Part shown: one piece after another, positions 55,274-64,000 of the stretch
Layout of the letters: every line of letters starts with the position of its first letter
How positions within the stretch are numbered: the first letter of the stretch is position 1
Origin: Acetomicrobium flavidum
GTDB taxonomy: Bacteria > Synergistota > Synergistia > Synergistales > Acetomicrobiaceae
Direction of reading: 5' to 3'
Length of the DNA: 64,000 bases
NCBI RefSeq assembly: GCF_900129645.1
Contig: NZ_FSQZ01000001.1
Location: forward strand, 682,001 to 746,000
Notes under the pieces: generated by a model
What the model saw: only the letters and a program-made list of their open reading frames with translations
Told to the model about the DNA's origin: nothing
The model's database searches: none
Program-made: the position numbers and the translations under genes

Positions 55274-55615
55274 TTAACCGGGGGGCCATCCAAATCTGCG
55301 TCCAGAAAGCAAGTGAATATGAAGGTGAAATATGCTCTGACACGCCTGGCTCCCGCAATTTATGACTACCCTGTAACCTAAGTCTGCCAACCCCATTCGC
55401 TCGGCAACCACATTAACGGCGCTCATGAGGTTTCCCCAAAGGGAAGGATCTTTCACATCTTGAGAGGTCGGAGTATGCACTTTAGGAATTATCAAATAGT
55501 GATGCGGCGCCTGCGGCGCTATATCCCTAATTGCAATGATGTCTTCGTTCTCATATACGACATCGCCCTTTATTTCGCCGTTTATGATCTTACAAAACAC
55601 ACAATCCCTCTCCAA
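55274..55615 (-). CDS. HIT family nucleotide-binding protein
   Basis: A 113-residue histidine-triad hydrolase. The active motif is SIFHLHIHLLSGRRFGWPPG (H-x-H-x-H), with CVFCKIINGEI at the N terminus, as in bacterial HinT. It hydrolyses nucleoside phosphoramidates. The triad region is preceded by GSQACQS where most HinT proteins read GQS. It is 32 bp before rpsU. Confidence 0.93.
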   Translation of the reverse strand: MERDCVFCKIINGEIKGDVVYENEDIIAIRDIAPQAPHHYLIIPKVHTPTSQDVKDPSLWGNLMSAVNVVAERMGLADLGYRVVINCGSQACQSIFHLHIHLLSGRRFGWPPG

Positions 55616-55646
55616 CAGCTATTCCTCCAAAAGCTTTTAGCCCATT

Positions 55647-56558
55647 TTACCCTACATTTGCGTCGCCTACAAGCCACTTTGCCCAAGCTCGAACCCCTAA
55701 AGAAGGATGACTTCTAGCCAGCTCCCTTATCCTTCCCCGCAAATAACATAAATTTCTGTTGGTGCGCATTTTCTTCAACAGGGGCACCAGTATCTCTTCG
55801 TCATTTCTTTCGATCAACGACATGAGGACCATTAGAGGGACGTCATCAGCGGAGGGCAACATGGACAGGGCGATAGCCACTACGCGGTTAGAGTCGTGAG
55901 TTAAAAAGGGCAACAAAGTTTTTGTCTCCCACCTAAGCCTTTTGCCCCAATAAAGCAGCTTAATGCAGGCTTCTTCTTCAAGGTCCTTTGCGCCCTTTGC
56001 AATTTGGGCCATGACCTTACTTTGAAAGTGAGCGGGAGCTTTTCCCAAAAATTCAAGCAGCGGTTCCAGCACCACATCGTCTAGGGCTATCTTTGAGATG
56101 TTACCCATCAACTCATCCATAAAGCTTACATCCCACTTCATTTTCCCCAGATGGCAGGCAGCAACGAACCTCACCACGGGATGTCTGCTTTGAAGGCGTA
56201 ATAAGACATCGGATAGCCCTACCTCAACGTCATTGCCCATGGTCTTTATGAGCTCCGACAACTGCCTTTGCGCTTCCTGCAATATGTTTTCGATCTCCCT
56301 TTTTATAAAAAGTTCCCTTGCCTGCGCAGCAGCCCTAGCAGAATCTAAGGAAGGGGCATTAACTACAAACCTGTCAATTAAGGCGCGCTTAAGCACCGCA
56401 TAGGCTTCATTGATCTGTTGAAATTGAAGAGAACATCCCTCTCCTGCGACGTCGGGATGATAAAGAAGCGCTTTCCTTCGAAATGCCTTCTTGACGTCTT
56501 CAAAGCCTGCGCCAGGTTGAAGGCCCAAAATTTCGTAGCTGGCCTCCAGCGATTTCAT
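55647..56558 (-). CDS. J-domain protein with C-terminal helical (HEAT-like) repeats
   Basis: A 303-residue non-canonical DnaJ-type cochaperone. Residues ~1-60 form a J domain with the HPD motif intact (ALLYHPDVAGEG). There is no G/F region or zinc domain. A helical linker follows, and from ~130 to the end there are leucine-rich helices resembling HEAT repeats (SRHPVVRFVAACHLGKM, THDSNRVVAIALSMLP, RSHPSLGVRAWAKWL). The start at 56558 overlaps the Hsp70-like gene by 4 bp (ATGA), so the two probably work together. Substrate unknown. Confidence 0.75.
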   Translation of the reverse strand: MKSLEASYEILGLQPGAGFEDVKKAFRRKALLYHPDVAGEGCSLQFQQINEAYAVLKRALIDRFVVNAPSLDSARAAAQARELFIKREIENILQEAQRQLSELIKTMGNDVEVGLSDVLLRLQSRHPVVRFVAACHLGKMKWDVSFMDELMGNISKIALDDVVLEPLLEFLGKAPAHFQSKVMAQIAKGAKDLEEEACIKLLYWGKRLRWETKTLLPFLTHDSNRVVAIALSMLPSADDVPLMVLMSLIERNDEEILVPLLKKMRTNRNLCYLRGRIRELARSHPSLGVRAWAKWLVGDANVG

Positions 56559-58141
56559 CGATATTTCACCGCCCTGGCGATCCTGTCGGACGCAAGCTCC
56601 AAGACCGAGAAGGCATCTTTCCAAAGCTCATCATCGGACCACTGCAGACATTTCACGTACTCAAAGAGCTGGGTTACCCTGCATTCCAAATCCGCATCGA
56701 AGAGGTATGAATAACGAGCAAATTTCCTTTCAAGCTCTTCAAGCTTGCGGCTGCGCTCATTGAAAATTTGCCCTTCGGATGAGCGATCCAGGACGTTTAG
56801 GGTGCGGCTTACGAACAACTCGCCTTCATCGCCAGATATCTCGACCGTTAAAAGACCTCCGGCATCTACGGAAAGGGCAACGACAACCACATCGCCGGAT
56901 TTGGCACCCTCAATGAACACGGGACATAAGGTCTCCCTTGACGGGCCATCTGGGCCATCCTTAATCTGCAAGACCTCGCTTTCGATCCTTCCAGTGCCCA
57001 CTACCATGAAACGCTTCTTCATCCTCAGGGGAAGCGGCGTTCCCCTGGGAGCGATTACGGACAGGCCTCCGTCAGCGGTCTCCATTGCCAGATCGCATGA
57101 CAACGTATCGACTAGGAGTTTGCCCTTCTTTCCTCCCAGAAGTGCAGCCCCGACGGCTACAGCTTCATCGGTACAGGCTCGAACCTTTGGCGGCTCGGCC
57201 ACGGCATCTCCCAAGGATCGACGTATCAAGGGCATGCGCGTGCAACCTCCAGCCAAAAGAAGCTTTTGGCAATTGTACCTATCCCAAATCTCCTTGGCCA
57301 GATCGATGGCAGGCTTGACGAGCGGAGAAATTATCTCCTCTATCTCATCTCGATGAATTGTCAACGATACATTTTCCCCGAAACCAAGCCCGCTTGCCCT
57401 GGGCCACCAATCCACCGAATCGGCAAAGGACAAGGCCTCACGAATATTCTCGGCCTCCATTAAAAGCAAGGGCCACCTGGGGTCCGCCTTTGGATCGCCT
57501 TCTGCCTTGACCAGCCTCCAGAGATAAAAAGCTACCTCGCGGTCCAAGTCCATCCCGCCAAATTGATCCATGCCAGCGTTTTCGAGCACATGGCATATAT
57601 CTCCCTCTTTTTCCACGGCCGAAATGTCTATGGCACCTGCCCCAAAGTCAAAGACTAAAATACTTCCCTCGACATTTGCGGAAAGGACTACCGCTGTGGG
57701 TTCATTTACCAACTTGACGGCTTCAAAGCCTGCCATCTGTGCAGCAGTCTTTATGGTCTCCCTCTGTCTAAAATCGAAGGAGGACGGCACGGCAACACAA
57801 CATCCCTTGACTAGTTCCCTTAAATATGCCTCGCAATCCTCTCTAAGGTAGAGCAAAAGCACCCGAAGCAGTTCCTCGGGCTTAAAGGACATGTCTTTCA
57901 AATAAATTTTCTCTGATGAGCCAAGACGACGCTTAAGATCACAACAGGATTTTTGCGGGAAAGCACAGGCAATGGACAAAGCATCCTCTCCCGCCCAAAG
58001 GCTTCCTCGATCGCAAGCCACAAAGGAGGGCGTCCTTTCCCTTCCCCATCGGTTTTTGATGACCTTTGGCCCATCATCATCGACGCAGGCAAGGATTGAG
58101 TATCGGGTCCCAAGATCGATCCCCACAAAAGCATTCCCCAC
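56555..58141 (-). CDS. Divergent Hsp70 family protein
   Basis: A 528-residue Hsp70 relative, ~100 shorter than DnaK. The ATPase domain shows VGIDLGTRYSILAC (phosphate 1), LVFDFGAGAIDISAVE (phosphate 2, changed from DLGGGTFD), and LAGGCTRMPLIRRSLGD (adenosine). A short beta region follows; the helical lid is reduced. Start is GTG at 58141 after AAGGAG at 10 nt. AGGAG there can pair with CTCCT, hiding the ribosome-binding site. Forms a pair with the J-domain gene. HscA is an alternative, but no iron-sulfur genes are near. Confidence 0.8.
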   Translation of the reverse strand: MGNAFVGIDLGTRYSILACVDDDGPKVIKNRWGRERTPSFVACDRGSLWAGEDALSIACAFPQKSCCDLKRRLGSSEKIYLKDMSFKPEELLRVLLLYLREDCEAYLRELVKGCCVAVPSSFDFRQRETIKTAAQMAGFEAVKLVNEPTAVVLSANVEGSILVFDFGAGAIDISAVEKEGDICHVLENAGMDQFGGMDLDREVAFYLWRLVKAEGDPKADPRWPLLLMEAENIREALSFADSVDWWPRASGLGFGENVSLTIHRDEIEEIISPLVKPAIDLAKEIWDRYNCQKLLLAGGCTRMPLIRRSLGDAVAEPPKVRACTDEAVAVGAALLGGKKGKLLVDTLSCDLAMETADGGLSVIAPRGTPLPLRMKKRFMVVGTGRIESEVLQIKDGPDGPSRETLCPVFIEGAKSGDVVVVALSVDAGGLLTVEISGDEGELFVSRTLNVLDRSSEGQIFNERSRKLEELERKFARYSYLFDADLECRVTQLFEYVKCLQWSDDELWKDAFSVLELASDRIARAVKYR

Positions 58142-58156
58142 AGGAGTTCAGCTCCT
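58142..58156 (-). promoter_or_regulatory. Hairpin covering the Hsp70-like ribosome-binding site
   Basis: Minus strand AGGAG-CTGAA-CTCCT forms a 5-bp stem that sequesters the Shine-Dalgarno, ending right next to the GTG start. It could act as a temperature- or helicase-sensitive translational gate. Confidence 0.45.
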
Positions 58157-58181
58157 TTTGGGCAAAAATCTATCCTTATGC

Positions 58182-59237
58182 CTAGATGGTTGAGCTTTCT
58201 GCGTCATTATATATATCACGATCCGTCAAGTCCTCGTTGGGCATCTCAAGCCTTTCGACCATTTCGACTCTCACCATGGCCGATTTGTACCAATTCTGAA
58301 TAGGAGCCTGCTTAACGGGCGCCAGGTCCCACGCAAGCATCTCCTGGACGTATTCCCAATTCATATATACGTTAAAGTCATGGATGATATCGGTGATCAC
58401 CAATCCCCTTTGAAGCAATTTCATCTCGAGGGCACGCCATTTGTGAAAGGAACTTTCGGCATGAGTGATCCCGAAATAGCCAGAGCCGCCCTCGCCCTTT
58501 AAGGCTATTATCCCTCTGCCGACAAATGCATCGAAGGCCTCTACGGTCTCAGGAGGATCGCAAAAGAAGACATCAAAATTGCCAAGCATCTCCTGTGGCA
58601 AGGGTTTTCTTAAGTCGTGTGCCATCACATCTATCGAAAGGCCGTACTTTGACGATATTTCTCGCTCAAAATTTATCAATCGCTCGTCCAGTTCTAATAC
58701 CACAACTCGTCTTGCTAGCCCCGTCAGGCCTAAGGCTATGCCGACAAGATCGTCGTCGCCCAACACAATGATACTTTTACCCCTCAAATCGCCCCTGCTG
58801 TCCGCCAACGCAACGCGGGCAAAGGTCGTCTCCGGGGTTACGTAGCCCTGATCGTAATCCCTGATCGCTTCAGGCCTATCTATCTGTATCTTCAAAAACC
58901 TATCGAATGCATCTTTAAGCTCATCATCGATGACAACGGTCCTGCCTTCACATCGTGGACAGGTATGCAGATGCCATGGCGATACCCCTTCTTTTTCTAT
59001 GAAATCGCGCCCCCTTTGAGTAAGCTTTATGCCATACTCGCTGAAGGCGACCATTCCCTCCTCGGCCATAAGCTTCAAGAGGGCCGCCACGGCAGGCAAG
59101 GGCTCGCAACTTAGAGAGACCACGTTCCAAAAATCGCCCGTGATAAGCAAGGATGACAGCACCCTTTCGACATTTCGGCCATTCCAAGGGATCTTCGTGA
59201 CATTTGCCACGTCTCTTGCTAAAACGTCTTTATCCAC
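58182..59237 (-). CDS. bpsA: N4-bis(aminopropyl)spermidine synthase (BpsA family)
   Basis: A 351-residue aminopropyltransferase making branched-chain polyamines in thermophiles. It has an N-terminal winged-helix region, a CPRCEGR mini-site, then a Rossmann fold with LGDDDLVGIALGL and VVVLELDERLINFE. DVFFCDPPET holds the probable catalytic aspartate and DPP-type loop of the family. Length matches archaeal and Thermus enzymes (~350). It lies 19 bp after mtaB. Confidence 0.88.
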   Translation of the reverse strand: MDKDVLARDVANVTKIPWNGRNVERVLSSLLITGDFWNVVSLSCEPLPAVAALLKLMAEEGMVAFSEYGIKLTQRGRDFIEKEGVSPWHLHTCPRCEGRTVVIDDELKDAFDRFLKIQIDRPEAIRDYDQGYVTPETTFARVALADSRGDLRGKSIIVLGDDDLVGIALGLTGLARRVVVLELDERLINFEREISSKYGLSIDVMAHDLRKPLPQEMLGNFDVFFCDPPETVEAFDAFVGRGIIALKGEGGSGYFGITHAESSFHKWRALEMKLLQRGLVITDIIHDFNVYMNWEYVQEMLAWDLAPVKQAPIQNWYKSAMVRVEMVERLEMPNEDLTDRDIYNDAESSTI

Positions 59238-59256
59238 GTTAAACTCCCCTTTCGGA

Positions 59257-60603
59257 TTACAAGTCTTTTATGTCAGATAATGCACCATATAGGATACCAT
59301 GCCTTGCCTCGGCGACACAAACTTTGCACTCTAGCCCTTTATAGTTTCTTTCAGGCAACTTTCCTTTTGCGTCCCAATCTATCTCGGTCTCCAGATAATG
59401 CCTTGAGAGGCCCAGCAACTTTGATCCCTTGCAGCGTTCAATCAAAACATCGACCTTTCTGTTCATCCAAATGCTGGCGTACCGCTGCAAAAGCTTGCCA
59501 CCTTCCTCCAAAGCCCTATTCACTCTATTTGCGATCTCGCATTTTTGGAGCCTTCCGGGCATATCGTAAGCCCTTGTGCCTTTCCTTGGGGAAAAGGGAA
59601 AGACGTGAAGCCTTCCTATGCCCAGGTCGCGTATAAAGTTCAACGTACTAGCGAAGGCTGCCTCGTCTTCTCCCGGAAAACCGACTATTATATCGGTGCT
59701 TACATGGACATCATCTCCAAGGTAACGTCGCACGTTGGAGATAATGCTCGCAAATTCCACAGGGCTATATCCTCTATTCATCAACTTCAGTATCCTTGCA
59801 TCGCCGCTTTGAAGCGGCACATGAAGATGGGGGCAAAAGATCTCGCTCTCGGCCAAGGCAACAAGCAACTTGTCGTTTAAGGCCAAGGGCTCTATGGAGC
59901 CAAATCGCAATCTCCTTAAGCCCTTAACTTTAGAAAGCGCATCCACCAGATCAGCCAGGTCAAAGTCATGTCCCTTGCCGTAAAGCCCCAGGTGCACCCC
60001 CGTTAAAACCACTTCTTGGCAGCCTTGATCGACCAATCCTTCGACCTCGGCTATTACGTCCCGCAAATCCCTGCTGACAGGACGTCCCCTTAAATAAGGT
60101 ACGATGCAATAGGAACAAAAAAGATCACATCCATCCTGTATTTTGACAAAGGATCTGGTGTGAAAATTCACTTTAGACAGCTCCAAAGGGTCCCACTTTT
60201 CATGGCGCAACACGTCAAGCTTCATCACCAGCGGGCTTTTCAATTCGCCCTTGATCACGCCCTCCACGAGTCGAGGCAAATCAGCCTTAAGGCGATTGCC
60301 GACGCAAATGTCAGCACCCAAGGACAACAACTCTGCATCTGGCTTGGCCTGTACATAACAGCCGCAGAGGATTGCCATAGATTTGGGGGACTCCTTCTTC
60401 ATATGCCGTAGTGCCTGTCTACACTTCTTTTCTGCGGTCCCCGTGACTGCACAGCTTACCAATATGCCTACATCAAAATCCCCATCGTCGACTATGACGG
60501 CACCCTTCTTCCTGAATGAATCGGCGATGGCCTCGGTTTCATATATATTGGTCCTGCATCCAAGGCTTTTGACCTTGACCTTTAAGCCATCTAGCGATTT
60601 CAA
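59257..60603 (-). CDS. mtaB: tRNA t6A37 methylthiotransferase MtaB
   Basis: A 448-residue radical-SAM methylthiotransferase making ms2t6A in tRNA. UPF0004 domain cysteines are in SLGCRTNIYE, VSCAVT and LCGCYV; the radical-SAM motif is CDLFCSYCIVPYLRG (C-x3-C-x2-C). A TRAM-like domain ends the protein. CRTN, not CQMN, separates MtaB from MiaB. It overlaps rsmE by 4 bp. Confidence 0.93.
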   Translation of the reverse strand: MKSLDGLKVKVKSLGCRTNIYETEAIADSFRKKGAVIVDDGDFDVGILVSCAVTGTAEKKCRQALRHMKKESPKSMAILCGCYVQAKPDAELLSLGADICVGNRLKADLPRLVEGVIKGELKSPLVMKLDVLRHEKWDPLELSKVNFHTRSFVKIQDGCDLFCSYCIVPYLRGRPVSRDLRDVIAEVEGLVDQGCQEVVLTGVHLGLYGKGHDFDLADLVDALSKVKGLRRLRFGSIEPLALNDKLLVALAESEIFCPHLHVPLQSGDARILKLMNRGYSPVEFASIISNVRRYLGDDVHVSTDIIVGFPGEDEAAFASTLNFIRDLGIGRLHVFPFSPRKGTRAYDMPGRLQKCEIANRVNRALEEGGKLLQRYASIWMNRKVDVLIERCKGSKLLGLSRHYLETEIDWDAKGKLPERNYKGLECKVCVAEARHGILYGALSDIKDL

Positions 60604-61334
60604 GACAAACCACCTTCAGCGCTCAAGATTATGTAAGACAAACCTGCTACGGCAGCAGTGTTGGCTCTAAGAATATTTGGCCCAAGCGATACGGGGATGA
60701 AGTTCAGCCTCAAAAACAGGGAGATTTCCTCCTTCGTCCAATCGCCCTCGGGCCCTACGGCGAAGGCAACCCCTCCTTCTGCATCTATCCTCATGCCCCC
60801 CAAGGGCCTGGCGTCGTCGGTTAGGGCACCAATCAAGCGCAAGGAGGGCAACATATCTTCCCTTAAATCCATAGGCCTCGAGGGTCTATGAAGCAGCGGG
60901 GGCCTATCTATGCCGCTGACCTTGGTCGCCTCCTCGATTATCCTCTTCCACCTCGCCATCTTGGCGGGAAGGCGGTCATCAACCCTGACCACGCAACGTT
61001 CCGCCAGGATTGGAACGATTTCAGTAACGCCAAGCTCAGTGGCATGGTTCAAGATGTCCTCAAAGGTGCCGGATTTGACCAAGGCCGTCAAAAGGACGGT
61101 GCGCATCTTCATCTCGCTTGGAGGAAGGCTCTTCGTCTCCTCTGCTATGACCCTGCCATCCTCATAGCCCTTGATGACAAGCATCAGCTTGCAACCCTCA
61201 AGCAAACCCTCAAATTCATCCCCAATGCGGCATCGCCTGACATGGACCAGGTGATGCGATTCATCCTTGCTCAAGATCCAAATACCGCCCGAAAGCCTTT
61301 GAGCGTCATCTAGCCTTGCACGAGGCAACGACAC
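60600..61334 (-). CDS. rsmE: 16S rRNA (uracil-1498-N3)-methyltransferase
   Basis: A 244-residue SPOUT methyltransferase. The knot region includes FAVGPEGDWTKEEI, SLGPNILRANTAAVAGL and an N-terminal PUA-like barrel with HHLVHVRRCRIGDEF. Its GTG start overlaps prmA by 29 bp. It follows the common dnaK-dnaJ-prmA-rsmE order. Confidence 0.94.
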   Translation of the reverse strand: MSLPRARLDDAQRLSGGIWILSKDESHHLVHVRRCRIGDEFEGLLEGCKLMLVIKGYEDGRVIAEETKSLPPSEMKMRTVLLTALVKSGTFEDILNHATELGVTEIVPILAERCVVRVDDRLPAKMARWKRIIEEATKVSGIDRPPLLHRPSRPMDLREDMLPSLRLIGALTDDARPLGGMRIDAEGGVAFAVGPEGDWTKEEISLFLRLNFIPVSLGPNILRANTAAVAGLSYIILSAEGGLS

Positions 61335-62172
61335 CCCACCAATCCTCCTTTACCAGTTCTTCCACTACATAAAAACCGGATCTTCCCATTTCGCTGACAA
61401 AGGGTTCGCGTTCCTTAAACAACAAGCCGGACAGTATTATCAAACCATCCTCGTCTAATACCCTTTTAAACGAATCGAGCATTGACACCAAAGGCTCATA
61501 CAATATATTTGCAATGACCAAGTCCACTGTATCGTCGAATCCTTTTGTGCCGTCGGCGATCTCAAGTTTGAGTCCCGACGTTATGTCATTTAACATCACA
61601 TTTTTTCTTACCTCTTCTGCTACCGCTGGGTCTAAATCCCTGGCCACAACACTTGAGGCCCCAAGCTTCAATGCAGCTATCGCAAGTATTCCGGAGCCGG
61701 TGCCCACGTCTAACACCCTGCTTTCGGGCTTCAAATGCCTTTCAAGGAGCTCCAACGCGATCTGCGTGCTGGCATGATAACCCGTGCCGAAGGCACTGCC
61801 GGGCTCTATATATATGGGAATCCTTCCAGAAGGCACCTCGTCTTTATGCCAGGGAGCCAAGACCACCAGGCGCTTCCCTACCTCCAGAGGAGGGAAGGCC
61901 TCCTTATGCCATTTAAGCCAAGGTTGCCATTCCTCTTTTCCCGTACCGCAAACGCTGATACCCTTAAACCCCTCGATCAAAGGCAAGACCCTTTCCACCC
62001 ACTCATCAATGCCTTTGTCAGAACGATAATACAACTTTGCCCTAATGTCATCTTGGTCAATCGATATCTCAGATCCTATGCTGCCTGAAGCCTGGGCTAG
62101 ATAGTAAAAGACCTCCTCAAGGTCAGCCCTGGCTTGCAAAATAATATACCACCAATAACTTTCATCCTTCAC
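61306..62172 (-). CDS. prmA: Ribosomal protein L11 methyltransferase
   Basis: A 288-residue SAM-dependent lysine/N-terminal methyltransferase for L11. The SAM loop is VLDVGTGSGILAIAALKLGA; EPGSAFGTGYHASTQ and IANILYEPL are PrmA signatures. The N-terminal L11-recognition domain covers ~1-60. Start is GTG at 62172 after GGAGAGG. Confidence 0.94.
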   Translation of the reverse strand: MKDESYWWYIILQARADLEEVFYYLAQASGSIGSEISIDQDDIRAKLYYRSDKGIDEWVERVLPLIEGFKGISVCGTGKEEWQPWLKWHKEAFPPLEVGKRLVVLAPWHKDEVPSGRIPIYIEPGSAFGTGYHASTQIALELLERHLKPESRVLDVGTGSGILAIAALKLGASSVVARDLDPAVAEEVRKNVMLNDITSGLKLEIADGTKGFDDTVDLVIANILYEPLVSMLDSFKRVLDEDGLIILSGLLFKEREPFVSEMGRSGFYVVEELVKEDWWGVVASCKAR

Positions 62173-62210
62173 GCAGATCCTCTCCGTTCATTGTTCAGCT
62201 AGATAAGAAC

Positions 62211-62240
62211 AATCAAGGGGAGCTTTTGCCCCCCTTGATT
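62211..62240 (-). terminator. Hairpin after dnaJ
   Basis: A 10-bp stem AATCAAGGGG with its complement and a 10-nt loop, followed by GTTCTTATC. The U tail is broken, so partial readthrough into prmA is likely. Confidence 0.6.
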
Positions 62241-62267
62241 AAATATATTCGATTGTGAGACGGCCCT

Positions 62268-63401
62268 TCAAGCAAATAATCCTCTTATTTTTTCAAGCAA
62301 GCCTGAAGACTTGACAGGCACGTTCATCTCAAGGGCCAACGCCTCTATCAAGGCCTTCTGTTTATCCGTCAGATTACGGGGAACAGCCACATTTATGTGA
62401 GCAACAAGGTCTCCGCGTCCGCTTCCTCTTTGTCGTGGCATCCCTAAACCCTTCAGCCTTTTTACCGTGCCCGATTGGGTACCGGGACTTATTTCCACCT
62501 CTTCTTGCCCATCTAAAGTGGGCACAGTTACCTTGCCGCCCAAAGCGGCAACCGGGAAGGGCACATCGACGGTAACGTGAAGGTCGTCGCCACGCCTCTT
62601 AAACACGGGATCTTCTTCCACCTCTATGACCAGATATAAGTCGCCTGGAGGCCCTCCGTTTTGACCCTCGTCACCCTCACCCCTTATCCTGAGACGAGTA
62701 CCGCTGTCCACGCCCGGAGGCACCTTTACCTCAACTTTATGTCTTACCCTGGTCCTTCCGCGCCCGCCGCAATCCTTGCAAGGGTTATTGATTACATAAC
62801 CCGACCCCCCGCAACGTTGACACGTACGCACCGTCACGAATTCCCCAAAGGGACTCCTCGATCTGCTTTCGACCTGCCCCTTGCCGCCGCAAACGGGACA
62901 ACGTTCGGGAGAACTGCCCGGTGCCGCACCGCTGCCGCCGCAGGTGGCACATTTCTCCCATTTTGGGATGTACACCACCTTCGTGGCACCGTAGGCGGCC
63001 TCCCTCAAGGTAACGGTCAAGGGCATCTCCAAATCCATTCCCCTTTGGGGCATATTGGCCGACCTCCTGGAGCCAAAGCCGCCGAAGAAATCGCCAAACA
63101 AATCTCCAAAGAGGTCTCCGAAATTGCCGAAATCCCATGCCCCTTCGCCGCCTTGAGGAGGCATATCGCCAACGAAGCCAAACTGGTCGTATTGAGCCTT
63201 TTTTTGGGGATCGCTCAATACTTCATAGGCCTCGTTTATCAGCTTGAACTTCTCCTCCGCCTCTTTGTTGCCAGGATTGGCGTCGGGGTGATATTGGCGC
63301 ACCAGCCTCCTGTAGGCCTTCTTTATTTCTTCTTGAGAGGCGTCCCGCCCTACACCGAGTATTTCGTAGTAGTCCTTCCTCACATTAGCGGGACCAGACA
63401 T
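62268..63401 (-). CDS. dnaJ: Chaperone protein DnaJ
   Basis: A 377-residue canonical type I J protein. J domain with QYHPDANPG, a G/F-rich region, four CxxCxGxG repeats ([32 protein letters not shown]) and the two barrel domains. It follows dnaK by 11 bp and is the partner of DnaK in protein folding. Confidence 0.97.
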   Translation of the reverse strand: MSGPANVRKDYYEILGVGRDASQEEIKKAYRRLVRQYHPDANPGNKEAEEKFKLINEAYEVLSDPQKKAQYDQFGFVGDMPPQGGEGAWDFGNFGDLFGDLFGDFFGGFGSRRSANMPQRGMDLEMPLTVTLREAAYGATKVVYIPKWEKCATCGGSGAAPGSSPERCPVCGGKGQVESRSRSPFGEFVTVRTCQRCGGSGYVINNPCKDCGGRGRTRVRHKVEVKVPPGVDSGTRLRIRGEGDEGQNGGPPGDLYLVIEVEEDPVFKRRGDDLHVTVDVPFPVAALGGKVTVPTLDGQEEVEISPGTQSGTVKRLKGLGMPRQRGSGRGDLVAHINVAVPRNLTDKQKALIEALALEMNVPVKSSGLLEKIRGLFA

Positions 63402-63412
63402 TCATGTCACCT

Positions 63413-64000
63413 CTATGCCTGTCCCTGATCTTTATATTGGGCATCCACCGTAGGACCGCCTGAACCATCCTGGGACGTGCTCTGTCCGGCCACGCCTGCG
63501 CCTGCTTGCCCCTGGGTTGCCTGGGAATAAAGCCTTACAGCCAACTCATTTAGGTCCTTGGTCAGATCCTCGCAGGCGGACTTTATGGCCAAGACGTCTT
63601 CCTTGCCCAAGGCTGCCTTTACCGCATCTATCTTCGACTGCACCTTCGTCCTTTCTTCCTGGGTCACCTTATCGCCAAGATCGCGAAGCAGCTTTTCGGC
63701 GTTATATACTGCGCTATCGGCCTCGTTTCTCGCGTCGGCCAACTCCCTTCTTCTCCTGTCGGCCTCCTCGTTCGCCTCGGCTTCCCTGCGCATGCGCTCT
63801 ATCTCCGCTTCCGACAGCCTGGACGACTGAATCGTTATGTGCTGCGCCTTGCCTGTAGCTAAATCTTTTGCGGTGACGTTTAATATTCCGTTGACATCGA
63901 TGTTAAACGTAACTTCGATCTGAGGCACGCCGCGCGGTGCCGGAGGTATGCCGTCGAGGAAAAACCTCCCTAGGGAGACGTTATCGGCTGCCATAGGCCT
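63413..64000 (-). CDS. dnaK: Chaperone DnaK, C-terminal part, cut by window edge
   Basis: About 195 codons of the substrate-binding and lid domains. [13 protein letters not shown] and [17 protein letters not shown] are classic DnaK. It continues beyond the right edge. The tail is rich in Gln, Gly and Ser. It precedes dnaJ, so any HrcA/CIRCE control site would be outside the window. Confidence 0.96.
   Translation of the reverse strand, partial: RPMAADNVSLGRFFLDGIPPAPRGVPQIEVTFNIDVNGILNVTAKDLATGKAQHITIQSSRLSEAEIERMRREAEANEEADRRRRELADARNEADSAVYNAEKLLRDLGDKVTQEERTKVQSKIDAVKAALGKEDVLAIKSACEDLTKDLNELAVRLYSQATQGQAGAGVAGQSTSQDGSGGPTVDAQYKDQGQA

Overview
The window looks like chromosomal DNA of an anaerobic, amino-acid-fermenting bacterium, most likely a thermophilic member of the Synergistota (Acetomicrobium/Anaerobaculum-like). 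This is inferred from gene content: a selenocysteine-dependent glycine reductase operon, alanine catabolism genes, several amino-acid importers (AGCS, two NSS carriers, a LIV ABC system), B12-dependent and glycyl-radical ribonucleotide reductases, NiFe-hydrogenase maturation genes, and a branched-polyamine synthase typical of thermophiles. Genes are very tightly packed and almost all lie on the minus strand. Only the DEAD-box-type helicase near the left end is on plus. I saw no tRNA, rRNA, IS element, prophage or CRISPR array.

Layout, left to right; minus-strand transcription runs right to left. 1-2152: start of trmI (cut by the window edge) and transketolase. 2417-3907: plus-strand RNA helicase with DEGD in place of DEAD. 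4020-7787: alanine dehydrogenase, alanine racemase and a Na+:alanine symporter. 8095-15022: glycine reductase operon grdX-trxA-grdE-grdA-grdB-grdC-grdD, preceded by a tandem glycine riboswitch. grdA and grdB each contain an in-frame UGA that must be read as selenocysteine. 15098-17377: hypCDE. 17449-19794: ymdB and RNase Y. 20031-23134: two NSS transporters and a 36-residue MetS-like small subunit that needed manual detection.

23259-36952 is one long co-directional series: rpsF-ssb-rpsR, a DUF2232 membrane protein, rplI, dnaB, DUF72, queD, a 2-hydroxyacid dehydrogenase, a HAD phosphatase, nrdJ, a HlyD-like adaptor, yggS, sepF, divIVA and recG. A good sigma-70 promoter precedes rpsF. 37080-43609 holds divIC/ftsB-like, argS, a secreted DUF3857/transglutaminase-like protein and secA. 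43733-50166 holds livK-livHMGF, pgsA and an M20 peptidase. 50323-54812 holds nrdR-nrdD-nrdG-kbl with NrdR boxes upstream. 55068-64000 runs dnaK (cut by the edge), dnaJ, prmA, rsmE, mtaB, bpsA, a divergent Hsp70, a J-domain/helical-repeat protein, a HIT protein and rpsU, ending at a strong terminator.

How they fit together (inference): the alanine genes can supply pyruvate, NADH and ammonia, while glycine reductase uses glycine as electron acceptor and yields acetyl phosphate, a Stickland-type economy fed by the nearby amino-acid importers. An identical 11-bp motif upstream of ald and the alanine symporter suggests shared control. The least explained elements are the divergent Hsp70/J-protein pair, the orphan HlyD-like protein in the division cluster, and the secreted protein between secA and argS.
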